11,947 nucleotides of DNA from CAVDAL01 sp963606965 (GTDB taxonomy: Bacteria; Actinomycetota; Coriobacteriia; Coriobacteriales; QAMH01), in NCBI GenBank assembly GCA_963606965.1, contig CAVDAL010000083.1, forward strand, positions 1-11,947. The letters run 5' to 3'. Positions 1-5,872 of the stretch are shown in pieces. The position numbers were made by a program, and so were the translations under genes. Under the pieces are notes generated by a model, which was not told the DNA's origin, did not search any database, and worked only from the letters and a program-made list of their open reading frames with translations. Each line of letters begins with the position of its first letter. The stretch's first letter is position 1.

Positions 1-2
1 TG

Positions 3-590
3 CAGCAACTAATAAATGCAAAGGGTTATTTTACAGATGAAGCATTAACAAAAAGCAAGATTAGCACAACGCATAAAACTGGCGGCGGAAGTTTTGCTGC
101 CTTGCTTGCAAGTGCTTGTGAAGATATTGAACATCACTTACTTGAAGTCGAATATCAAAGCAATAATCAGGCAAGCCCAAGCAAACGCATTGTTGAACCT
201 TATACAATTGTTGTTCGCGATGGACATTCATATTTGCGTTGCTTTTTGCATGAAAATGGCGAACAGCGCAGCTTCAGATTTGACAGAATTAAAAACGTGA
301 AGCAGCTTGACGAATGTTTTGAGCCTAAAGCTTGGAATGACGAAGCTAGTGAGCCAGTTTATGCATATATCAAATTTGCTCCAGGCGCAGATATTCCAGA
401 ATGGCCAGACAGCCAGCTTGTTGACGTTGAAGACGACGGCAGCAATATTGTTGAAGTTAAATGGCTTGGTGGCTTATGGTTGTCAAAACAAATTGCTTCC
501 CAACTTGGATGCGCAAAAATTATTGACCCGCCACAATTAAAGCAGGCTACACATGAATATGTTGAAAAGCTGCTGAAAAATTTAGATTAA
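3..590 (+). CDS. WYL-domain transcriptional regulator, C-terminal part (5' end outside window)
   Basis: The frame is open from the first complete codon at base 3 to the TAA at 588-590, giving 195 residues of a protein that starts before the window. Visible residues about 61-100 form a WYL domain: KRIVEPY, then GHSYL in place of the usual WYL triad, then the conserved FRFDRI. Residues about 115-195 fit the WCX extension that follows WYL domains, ending in a V-x-x-P-x-x-L-like segment (IIDPPQL). The family (DeoR-like and PafB/PafC-like regulators) normally carries an N-terminal winged helix that binds DNA, while WYL senses a ligand or nucleic acid. That N-terminal part is not visible here, so the regulated genes cannot be named. 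PafB/PafC-type proteins often occur as tandem pairs, which bears on the short remnant at 942-1070. The family call is firm; the subtype is not. Confidence 0.85.
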   Translation, partial: QQLINAKGYFTDEALTKSKISTTHKTGGGSFAALLASACEDIEHHLLEVEYQSNNQASPSKRIVEPYTIVVRDGHSYLRCFLHENGEQRSFRFDRIKNVKQLDECFEPKAWNDEASEPVYAYIKFAPGADIPEWPDSQLVDVEDDGSNIVEVKWLGGLWLSKQIASQLGCAKIIDPPQLKQATHEYVEKLLKNLD

Positions 591-612
591 AACAAAACTT
601 AAAACTTGTCTG

Positions 613-819
613 GAAAAATAGGAAAGGGCCGCGGTGGTAGCAGCCCTTTCATGGTCGAAGTCTGAAAAGCTAGCAGGAGCAAGAGTATTTGTTCAATGCT
701 GGAAGGAAGGATGTAAAAGTTTGGTGTGCGTTCATTTAGCCTATGGGGCAAGGCTCATATGAACTAGCAACCTCCTGCCAGCCAGAAAAATTAATTTCTG
801 TTCAGCTCTCCGATTACAG
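613..819 (-). ncRNA. Candidate structured small RNA of about 200 nt, class unknown
   Basis: No ORF with coding character covers this stretch, yet it is rich in nested pairing. An outer arm at 661-679 (TCTG, GCT, GCAGGAG) pairs with 772-786 (CTCCTGC, AGC, CAGA), with one mismatch and a 4-base bulge. It encloses a hairpin with arms 730-735 and 759-764 (GTTCAT/ATGAAC) and inner AGCC/GGCT. A separate hairpin lies at 622-650. Helices pair on both strands, so orientation rests on the ends. Read on the minus strand there is a TATTAT box at 831-826 preceded by A/T-rich phased tracts, and the last hairpin is followed by a U-tract at 618-614. The plus strand shows neither signal as clearly. The convergent WYL gene leaves no minus-strand gene downstream, so a stand-alone RNA is likelier than a leader. 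I could not match it to 6S, SRP, RNase P, tmRNA or a known riboswitch. Confidence 0.45.
614..650 (-). terminator. Rho-independent terminator-like hairpin at the end of the candidate small RNA
   Basis: GAAAGGGC (622-629) pairs perfectly with GCCCTTTC (643-650), 8 bp with a 13-base loop that can add two GC pairs. On the minus strand it is followed two bases later by U5 (618-614). On the plus strand no U-tract follows, so minus is the expected direction. It may also stop minus-strand transcription from running into the WYL gene. Confidence 0.5.
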
Positions 820-825
820 TTGTAC

Positions 826-854
826 ATAATAGACGCTTATCCTGAAAAAAAGCT
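826..854 (-). promoter_or_regulatory. Possible promoter of the candidate small RNA
   Basis: On the minus strand a TATTAT -10-like hexamer occupies 831-826. The -35 position (about 849-854, AGCTTT) is poor, but it lies inside a long phased T/A-rich tract that could act as an UP element. Predicted start is near 819. The evidence is only one good hexamer plus context. Confidence 0.3.
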
Positions 855-887
855 GAAGTTTTCTGAAAAATTCTGAAAAATTTTTTT
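842..887. repeat. Four CTGAA-A-tract repeats phased at the DNA helical period
   Basis: CTGAA begins at 842, 853, 863 and 873, a spacing of 11, 10 and 10 bp. Three of the four run into A5-A7 and the last is followed by T7 (881-887). A-tracts repeated at about 10.5 bp are the known signature of intrinsically curved DNA. The block sits just upstream of the minus-strand TATTAT box and about 245 bp upstream of the aminotransferase start. Confidence 0.55.
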
Positions 888-941
888 AAGGTCAAATTTA
901 AACCGCGATGAACAAACTACCAAAATGAACTCAAGTCATAA

Positions 942-1070
942 CATAAGCACGTAAAGTTTTATACACTGTTCGCGAAGGAGCACAAGAAATTGCCGTGCTG
1001 TACATCAGGCACATTGAACTTAAAATTTGCGCCGTTTGAATATGTGGAAAAACTTGCGGCGCTTGCATAA
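942..1070 (+). pseudogene. Short open stretch, possible remnant of a second WYL-type C-terminus or small ORF
   Basis: The frame is open for 42 codons between TAA at 939-941 and TAA at 1068-1070, but it has no ATG or GTG near its beginning. A TTG at 990 is preceded by AAGGAG (975-980) at 9 bases, which would give a 26-residue peptide ending FEYVEKLAALA. That end resembles HEYVEKLLKNLD at the end of the WYL protein at 590, and the underlying bases match closely over GAATATGT-GAAAA-CT. Either this is the decayed tail of a duplicated WYL gene, or a small peptide, or chance. The rest of the gap at 888-941 and 1071-1129 shows only possible promoter elements for the next gene. Confidence 0.25.
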
Positions 1071-1081
1071 AATTGCATTTG

Positions 1082-1129
1082 TATACTGTTAACAATCACT
1101 AACATTCGACGACAAATAAAGGGGATATC
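1082..1129 (+). promoter_or_regulatory. Possible -10 box and ribosome binding site of the aminotransferase gene
   Basis: TATACT at 1082-1087 is a fair -10 hexamer, but the nearest TTGCAT (1063-1068) is only 13 bp upstream and TTGCGG (1054-1059) is 22 bp upstream, so no standard -35 fits. AAAGGGGA just before the ATG at 1130 is a clear ribosome binding site and fixes that start. Confidence 0.3.
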
Positions 1130-2308
1130 ATGCTTAAAGAAAAAATGGTTCAGCTTGGCGATGAGCCTTCAGCAATTCGCGAGCTTTTTGCATATGGTTT
1201 AAAGCGCAAAGCAGAAATTGGCGCAGATAAAGTCTTCGACTTCAGCATTGGCAGCCCATCTGTTCCTGCTCCAGAGCAAGTGCGCGACACAATTATGCGC
1301 TTGATGAATGAAGATCCTGTTGCTGTTCATGCATATACTCCTGCTGGCGGCGACCCAAAGGTTTGCCAAGCTGTTGCAGACTATATTGCAAAAGAATATG
1401 GCATCCCAGCAAAAGCAAAGCAAGTCTATTTAACAAGCGGCGCTGCTGCAGGGCTTGCAATCACAATTGAAGCAACAACAAACCCTGGCGCAGAAGTTAT
1501 TGTTGTTAGCCCTTACTTCCCTGAATATAAAACATGGATTGACCAGTCAAAAGCAAAGATTGTTGAAGTTCCTGCTGCTTTGCCAGACTTCAGCATTGAT
1601 ATTGAAGCTATGAAGGCTGCAATCAATGAAAATACAGCTGCTATCATTTTGAATTCTCCAAACAATCCTGTTGGATCTGTTTATTCACGTGAAAATTTGG
1701 AAGCTTTTGCAAAAGTGCTGACAGAAAAAGAAGAAGAGTTTGGTTCACAAATCTTCATTATTGCAGACGAGCCATATAGGCAAATCACATATGGCGCTGA
1801 AGTTCCATATATCCCATCAATTTATGACGACACTATTGTTTGTTATTCGTTCTCGAAGAGTCTGTCTTTACCAGGCGAACGCATTGGCTATATCTATGTT
1901 AACAACTTGATGAAAAATGCAGATGAAGTTGCACTTGCTATTAATGGCGCAGGTCGCGCTCTTGGATATATTTGCGCGCCAACTTTATTCCAGCGTGTTT
2001 TGGAAGAATGCATCGCCGTCCCAAGCAATGTTGAAGCTTATGACACAAACCGCAAGCTCTTAACAGATGCTCTTGGGAAGATGGGATATGAATATGTTGA
2101 ACCACAAGGCGCATTCTATTTGTGGGTTAAAGCATTGGAAGATGATGCGCAAGCTTTTAGTGACAAGGCAAAAGAGTTTGAATTGCTATTAGTTCCATCA
2201 GACAGCTTTGGCTGTGGCGGCTGGGTGCGCGTGAGCTATTGCATCGCAAAAGAGACGATTGAAAATTCACTGCCAGCTTTTGAAGCATTAATGGAAAGCT
2301 ACAAATAA
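1130..2308 (+). CDS. Class I/II PLP-dependent aminotransferase (aspartate aminotransferase-like)
   Basis: The 392-residue length is normal for fold-type I aminotransferases. Family marks in order: the TSGAAAGL cofactor-phosphate region (102-109), SPNNPVG (176-182), D213-E-P-Y216 that contacts the pyridine ring, the Schiff-base lysine K243 in SFSKSLSLPGERIG, and R367 in WVRVSY, the usual carboxylate-binding arginine. The enzyme should be cytosolic and transfer an amino group from an amino acid to a 2-oxo acid. Which substrate it prefers (aspartate, aromatic, alanine or other) cannot be read from the motifs. The start has an AAAGGGG ribosome binding site. The gene stands alone on the plus strand and converges on the his operon. 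It is clearly distinct from HisC within that operon, so it is unlikely to be needed for histidine synthesis, though class overlap of aminotransferases is common. Confidence 0.9.
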   Translation: MLKEKMVQLGDEPSAIRELFAYGLKRKAEIGADKVFDFSIGSPSVPAPEQVRDTIMRLMNEDPVAVHAYTPAGGDPKVCQAVADYIAKEYGIPAKAKQVYLTSGAAAGLAITIEATTNPGAEVIVVSPYFPEYKTWIDQSKAKIVEVPAALPDFSIDIEAMKAAINENTAAIILNSPNNPVGSVYSRENLEAFAKVLTEKEEEFGSQIFIIADEPYRQITYGAEVPYIPSIYDDTIVCYSFSKSLSLPGERIGYIYVNNLMKNADEVALAINGAGRALGYICAPTLFQRVLEECIAVPSNVEAYDTNRKLLTDALGKMGYEYVEPQGAFYLWVKALEDDAQAFSDKAKEFELLLVPSDSFGCGGWVRVSYCIAKETIENSLPAFEALMESYK

Positions 2309-2322
2309 CTAATTCATAGCGA

Positions 2323-2386
2323 AAGCGCAACGGAACATGGTTAGATTGACATGGCAATGTCAAAAATACCAACTTCCGTTGCGCTT
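2323..2386. repeat. 64-bp nested palindrome, copy A (complete)
   Basis: Outer arms AAGCGCAACGGAA (2323-2335) and TTCCGTTGCGCTT (2374-2386) match over 13 bp. Ten bases on each side separate them from inner arms TTGACAT (2346-2352) and ATGTCAA (2357-2363), with a 4-base centre. The layout 13-10-7-4-7-10-13 is symmetric. It lies 15 bases after the aminotransferase stop and could fold at the end of that transcript, but no U-tract follows. Confidence 0.8.
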
Positions 2387-2394
2387 GAAATACA

Positions 2395-2425
2395 AAAGCG
2401 CCACGGAACTCTATTATATTGACAC
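2395..2425. repeat. 64-bp nested palindrome, copy C (left half only)
   Basis: AAAGCGCCACGGAA (2395-2408) differs from copy A by one base, and TTGACA (2419-2424) sits 24 bases from the AAAGCGC start, exactly as in the full copies. The right inner and outer arms are absent. The his terminator hairpin begins where the right outer arm would be expected. Confidence 0.6.
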
Positions 2426-2445
2426 CAAAATCTCGATAATCATAT

Positions 2446-2477
2446 AAAAAAGCTCAAATCACATATGATTTGAGCTT
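2446..2477 (-). terminator. Rho-independent terminator of the his operon
   Basis: AAGCTCAAATCA (2450-2461) and TGATTTGAGCTT (2466-2477) form a perfect 12-bp stem with a 4-base loop. Read on the minus strand the stem runs into U6 (2451-2446). It lies about 70 bases beyond the hisIE stop, with repeat copy B in between. On the plus strand it would be led by A's and lack a U-tract. Confidence 0.8.
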
Positions 2478-2479
2478 GA

Positions 2480-2543
2480 AAGCGCAACGGTTCTTATATG
2501 TTTTGACATCTGCATGTCAATAGAGGCAACTTCCGTTGCGCTT
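2480..2543. repeat. 64-bp nested palindrome, copy B (complete)
   Basis: Arms AAAGCGCAACGG (2479-2490) and CCGTTGCGCTTT (2533-2544) pair over 12 bp; the inner pair TTGACAT (2503-2509) and ATGTCAA (2514-2520) repeats copy A with a different 4-base centre. The gaps are again 10 bases. The left arm reads CGGTT where copy A reads CGGAA, so two pairs are lost there. The right edge is 2 bases from the hisIE stop codon. On the plus strand the stem ends in T4 and could help stop aminotransferase transcription. Confidence 0.8.
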
Positions 2544-2546
2544 TTG

Positions 2547-3197
2547 CTATTCTGTCATCTTTTCTTGCTTAACTTTATGGTCGATGATATGACGCGAAGC
2601 AAGTTCACGATGAACATCTTCAACAGATATCCCCATCTCTACCATCAGCACTAAAGCATGATAAGCAAGGTCGGCAAGTTCATATACAGTTTCTTTTTTG
2701 TCATCAGCTTTTGCAGCAATAATGACCTCTGTGCTTTCTTCGCCAACTTTCTTCAGAATCTTGTCAATTCCTTTTTCGAAGAGATATGTTGTATATGAAC
2801 CTTGAGGCAGCTCATTTTTGCGACCTTGCAGCAAATCATACAAACCCTGCAAACTGAAGTTTTGCAGTTCTTCACTTGCATAAAGCGGCGCTGTGAAGCA
2901 TGAATCGCTGCCAGTATGACAAGCAGGGCCATCTTTTTCTACAAGCACAACTAATGCATCGCGGTCGCAATCTGCAACAATTGAAACAATATGCTGATAA
3001 TTGCCGCTTGTTTCACCCTTTAGCCAAAGCTCTTGGCGCGACCTGCTCCAAAAGCAAGTCAGCCCTTTTTCCATAGAAATTTGCAAGCTTTCTTTATTCA
3101 TGTAAGCAAGCGTCAAAACTTTTTTGGAAATTGCATCCACTACAATTGCAGGAATGAGCCCACGGTCATCAAATTTCAATTCATCAATATTCAACAT
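2547..3197 (-). CDS. hisIE: Bifunctional phosphoribosyl-AMP cyclohydrolase / phosphoribosyl-ATP pyrophosphatase
   Basis: This 216-residue fusion performs the second and third steps, PR-ATP to PR-AMP and opening of the PR-AMP ring. Residues 1 to about 110 are HisI: SRSRQELWLKGETSGN (51-66), the metal cluster D76-C-D-x-D80, and the zinc cysteines C77, C93 (PACHTG) and C100. Residues about 115-216 are HisE, an all-helical MazG-like pyrophosphatase with KKVGEESTEVIIAAK (149-163) and YELADLAYH (172-180). It is the last gene of the operon, 4 bases after hisF, with GAGGT upstream of its ATG. Both halves look intact, so no separate hisI or hisE is needed. HisIE fusions are common in several phyla. 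A complex palindrome and the operon terminator follow its stop. Confidence 0.96.
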   Translation of the reverse strand: MLNIDELKFDDRGLIPAIVVDAISKKVLTLAYMNKESLQISMEKGLTCFWSRSRQELWLKGETSGNYQHIVSIVADCDRDALVVLVEKDGPACHTGSDSCFTAPLYASEELQNFSLQGLYDLLQGRKNELPQGSYTTYLFEKGIDKILKKVGEESTEVIIAAKADDKKETVYELADLAYHALVLMVEMGISVEDVHRELASRHIIDHKVKQEKMTE

Positions 3198-3201
3198 AAA
3201 T

Positions 3202-3960
3202 TTATAACCTCACAACAATATCATTTTCATGCAGCAACTTTTTGAGCTGTGGAATTTCAACTTCACCAAAGTGGAAAATCGACGCAGCTAAACCTGCATC
3301 CACCTTTGGGTTAGCTTTAAACAAATCAACAAAATCTTGCGCACAACCAGCACCGCCAGAAGCTATGACAGAAACATTCACAGCATCTGTGACAGCTTGC
3401 AGCATTTCAAGATCAAAGCCGCCTTTAACGCCATCTGTGTCGATTGAGTTCACGACAACTTCACCCGCGCCATTTCCAACGCAGCGCTTGATCCACTCAA
3501 TAGCTTCCATGCCTGTATTTTCGCGCCCGCCTTTTGCAAAAACGCGGAATACTCCATCAACTCGCTTAATGTCAACAGACAAAACAACGCACTGGTCGCC
3601 ATACTTTTGTGCTGCTTGTGCCACAAGGTCCGGGTTGCGAATAGCGCCAGAATTGACGCTCACTTTGTCTGCACCACATTTCAAAACGCGATCGAAGTCT
3701 TCCAAAGTATTGATGCCTCCGCCAACAGTTAGCGGAATAAATATAGTGCTTGCTACCTCGCGCAAGATGTCTGTAAAAAGCTGGCGCTGTTCCACAGAAG
3801 CTGTAATGTCATAAAAGACCAGCTCATCAGCACCATTATCCGAATAATATTTCGCCAGTTCAACAGGAGATGAAACATCTGCCAAGCCTTTAAAGTTCAC
3901 GCCCTTAACAACGCGACCAGCTTTGACATCCAAACATGGGACAATTCGCTTTGTTATCAT
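3202..3960 (-). CDS. hisF: Imidazole glycerol phosphate synthase, cyclase subunit
   Basis: HisF uses ammonia from HisH to convert PRFAR into imidazole glycerol phosphate and AICAR, the latter feeding purine synthesis. The protein has 252 residues, the normal length, and forms a TIM barrel. The catalytic pair is in place: D11 in RIVPCLDVKAGRVVKG and D130 in LSVDIKR. The phosphate-binding segments VGGGI (79-83) and ASGGAG near residue 200 are present, as expected for a half-barrel duplication. Its ATG overlaps the hisA stop as ATGA (3960-3957), so translation is probably coupled to hisA. The order hisH-hisA-hisF-hisIE is the classic arrangement. Confidence 0.97.
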   Translation of the reverse strand: MITKRIVPCLDVKAGRVVKGVNFKGLADVSSPVELAKYYSDNGADELVFYDITASVEQRQLFTDILREVASTIFIPLTVGGGINTLEDFDRVLKCGADKVSVNSGAIRNPDLVAQAAQKYGDQCVVLSVDIKRVDGVFRVFAKGGRENTGMEAIEWIKRCVGNGAGEVVVNSIDTDGVKGGFDLEMLQAVTDAVNVSVIASGGAGCAQDFVDLFKANPKVDAGLAASIFHFGEVEIPQLKKLLHENDIVVRL

Positions 3961-4670
3961 TCGGCCACCTCTAAAGCTTCCTTCAAGTCAATTGCTCCAG
4001 TGTAATATGCTTTGCCAATAATTGCAGCATATGCACCCATGCTGCGCAGCGCCGCCACATCTTCAATAGAAGACACACCGCCAGAAGCTGTAACTTTTAT
4101 TTCATATTTTTCTATCAACTGCTTATAAAGCTCGAGGTTTGTGCCCTGCATTGCGCCATCTTTAGAAATATCAGTGCAAATTACATTGTCAACGCCCAAT
4201 TTTTGCATGTCTTGCAAAAATTCATCCAGCGTCACAGGAGCAGTTTCAAGCCAGCCTTTGATTGCAATTTTGCCATCGCGAACATCTGCACCAACAGCAA
4301 CATGTTCGCCATATTCGCGCACTGCTTCTTCCAAAAAGGCTCTGTCTTTAACAGCTGCCGTGCCCAAAATCACGCGCTGCACACCAGCATCCAAGTAGCG
4401 CTTGACAGTTTGCATATCGCGAATGCCACCGCCAATTTCCACAAAAAGCGAAGTTTCCTTTGCTACCTGTTCGACAATAGCAATATTTGGAGTGCCGCCG
4501 TCGCGCGCGCCTTCCAAGTCAACCATATGAATATGAGTTGCGCCACTTGCTTCGAAGTCACGCGCAACATATATTGGGCTTTCACTATAAATAGTCTTTT
4601 GCGCATAGTCACCTTTAAGCAGGCGCACCGCACATGACTCATATAAATCAATTGCAGGAAGAATAATCAT
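3957..4670 (-). CDS. hisA: ProFAR isomerase (phosphoribosylformimino-AICAR-phosphate isomerase)
   Basis: HisA opens the ribose of ProFAR by an Amadori rearrangement to give PRFAR, the HisF substrate. The 237-residue TIM barrel shows catalytic D8 (MIILPAIDLY) and D129 (GADVRDGKIAIKGW), EIGGGIR (78-84) and TASGGVSS, the two phosphate sites. The enzyme is homologous to HisF but lacks the PCLDV start. The sequence around 136-145 (IAIKGWLETAP) looks like ordinary HisA rather than the dual HisA/TrpF enzyme PriA of many actinobacteria, although activity on the Trp intermediate cannot be excluded. ATG follows the hisH stop directly (TAAATG, no spacer). Confidence 0.96.
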   Translation of the reverse strand: MIILPAIDLYESCAVRLLKGDYAQKTIYSESPIYVARDFEASGATHIHMVDLEGARDGGTPNIAIVEQVAKETSLFVEIGGGIRDMQTVKRYLDAGVQRVILGTAAVKDRAFLEEAVREYGEHVAVGADVRDGKIAIKGWLETAPVTLDEFLQDMQKLGVDNVICTDISKDGAMQGTNLELYKQLIEKYEIKVTASGGVSSIEDVAALRSMGAYAAIIGKAYYTGAIDLKEALEVAE

Positions 4671-5285
4671 TTAAAACTCACACTCGCAAAATGCTCTCAA
4701 GATTTTCATGCCGACGTCTCCGCTTTTTTCAGGGTGGAATTGGCAGCCCATGACATTACCTTTTTGCACAGCAGCTGTGATTTGCGCGCCATAATCTGTT
4801 GTTGCAATTATGCTGCTGTCGCAATTTGAAGCATAAAACGAATGAACAAAATAGACATAGTCGCCACTTGTGACACCTTGCAAAAGTGCGCTTTGCTTTT
4901 TAATTTCAAGCGCGTTCCAACCAATGTGCGGAATTTTAAGATCTGCACTTATGTTGCCCTGCATTGGAATGACTTCGCCCTGCAAAAGCCCCAAGCCTTC
5001 ATGTTCGCCATATTCATAGCTCTTTTGGAACAGGACTTGCATTCCAAGGCAAATGCCCATAATTGGCTTGCCAGCTGCGGCTTCCTCTTTTAATAGCGCA
5101 TCTATGCCGCGTTCGCGCAAGGCTGCCATAGCATCAGCAAATGCGCCAACACCAGGCAGGACGATCTTTTCTGCTGCTTGCAACTGTGCAGCATCCGAGC
5201 CAACATAAATGTCTGCACCAACGCTTTTCAGCGATGAACACAAAGAAAATAAATTCCCGACGCCATAATCCACTACAGCAATCAT
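4671..5285 (-). CDS. hisH: Imidazole glycerol phosphate synthase, glutamine amidotransferase subunit
   Basis: HisH hydrolyses glutamine and passes ammonia through the HisF barrel. The 204-residue protein is a class I glutaminase with the triad C79 (GICLGMQ), H184 and E186 (QFHPEKS), and the family oxyanion segment PGVGAF (44-49). It begins VVDYGVGNLFSL, typical of HisH. The start overlaps the hisB stop by one base (TAATG at 5287-5283), a form of coupling seen in dense operons. It is separated from its partner hisF by hisA only. Confidence 0.97.
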   Translation of the reverse strand: MIAVVDYGVGNLFSLCSSLKSVGADIYVGSDAAQLQAAEKIVLPGVGAFADAMAALRERGIDALLKEEAAAGKPIMGICLGMQVLFQKSYEYGEHEGLGLLQGEVIPMQGNISADLKIPHIGWNALEIKKQSALLQGVTSGDYVYFVHSFYASNCDSSIIATTDYGAQITAAVQKGNVMGCQFHPEKSGDVGMKILRAFCECEF

Positions 5286-5872
5286 TACAAGCTGCCCTTT
5301 GTTGATGGAATTTCATCTGCGCAGACAGCATCAATTGCAACAGCTTTGCGCAAAGAGCGAGCCACAGATTTGAAGACGCCTTCAATAATGTGATGCGAAT
5401 TAAGCCCAGCAAGTTTGCGGATGTGCAATGTTATTCCAGCTTCACGAGCAAATGCAATCCAAAATTCAAGACAAAGTTCTGTATCAAAGTCTCCAACTTT
5501 TTCTGTTGGAATGTCTACGCTGTAATAGCAGCCACCGCGACCAGAAATATCAACAGCGCTCAAAATTAAAGTTTCATCCATTGGCAATGTTGTGTCTGCA
5601 TATCTTGTAATGCCACGCTTGTCGCACAAAGCTTCACGGAAAGCTTGCCCCAAGCAGATGCCAATATCTTCTGTTGTATGATGATAATCAACCTGAACAT
5701 CACCTGTGCAGTGCAGCTGCAAATCGAAGTGCCCATGCTTTGCAAAAAGCGTTAACATGTGGTCTAGAAAGCCGCATGAAGTTTCAATGTCAGATTCCCC
5801 TGTACCATCCAAATTTAATTGCAGCAAGATTCCAGTTTCTTGTGTTTGCCTATTAACTTGAGCTTTTCTCAT
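5285..5872 (-). CDS. hisB: Imidazoleglycerol-phosphate dehydratase (monofunctional)
   Basis: HisB removes water from imidazole glycerol phosphate to give imidazole acetol phosphate. I place the start at 5872, giving 195 residues, because that ATG forms an ATGA overlap with the hisC stop, is preceded by AGAGGTG, and matches the family length; an upstream in-frame start at 5914 would add 14 residues lying inside hisC. Manganese ligands are all visible: H38 (FLDHML), H64-H65 and E68 (DYHHTTED), H160-H161 and E164 (NSHHIIEG). There is no N-terminal HAD phosphatase domain, unlike the enterobacterial bifunctional HisB, so histidinol phosphate must be dephosphorylated by another protein. Confidence 0.96.
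   Translation of the reverse strand: MRKAQVNRQTQETGILLQLNLDGTGESDIETSCGFLDHMLTLFAKHGHFDLQLHCTGDVQVDYHHTTEDIGICLGQAFREALCDKRGITRYADTTLPMDETLILSAVDISGRGGCYYSVDIPTEKVGDFDTELCLEFWIAFAREAGITLHIRKLAGLNSHHIIEGVFKSVARSLRKAVAIDAVCADEIPSTKGSL

Noticed and set aside
622..650. T-box-like bases on the minus strand (GCTACCACCGCGG before a terminator)
   Set aside because: The TGG-N-ACCGCG core is not matched without insertions, no recognisable stem I is seen, and no minus-strand aminoacyl-tRNA synthetase or amino acid gene follows.
873..895. TTGACC (895-890, minus) as -35 box of the candidate small RNA
   Set aside because: At standard spacing the -10 would be AATTTT, a poor match, and it is about 60 bp from the good TATTAT box.
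971..1000. GCGAAGGAGCA resembling part of a glycine riboswitch aptamer
   Set aside because: The accompanying conserved CTCTCAGGCAAA segment and pairing are absent, and the next gene starts more than 100 bases later without a fitting expression platform.
3242..3814. Long plus-strand open frame opposite hisF
   Set aside because: It is the complement of a highly conserved hisF with all catalytic residues; its translation has no recognisable domain and is rich in Ser/Thr/Pro as expected for an antisense shadow.
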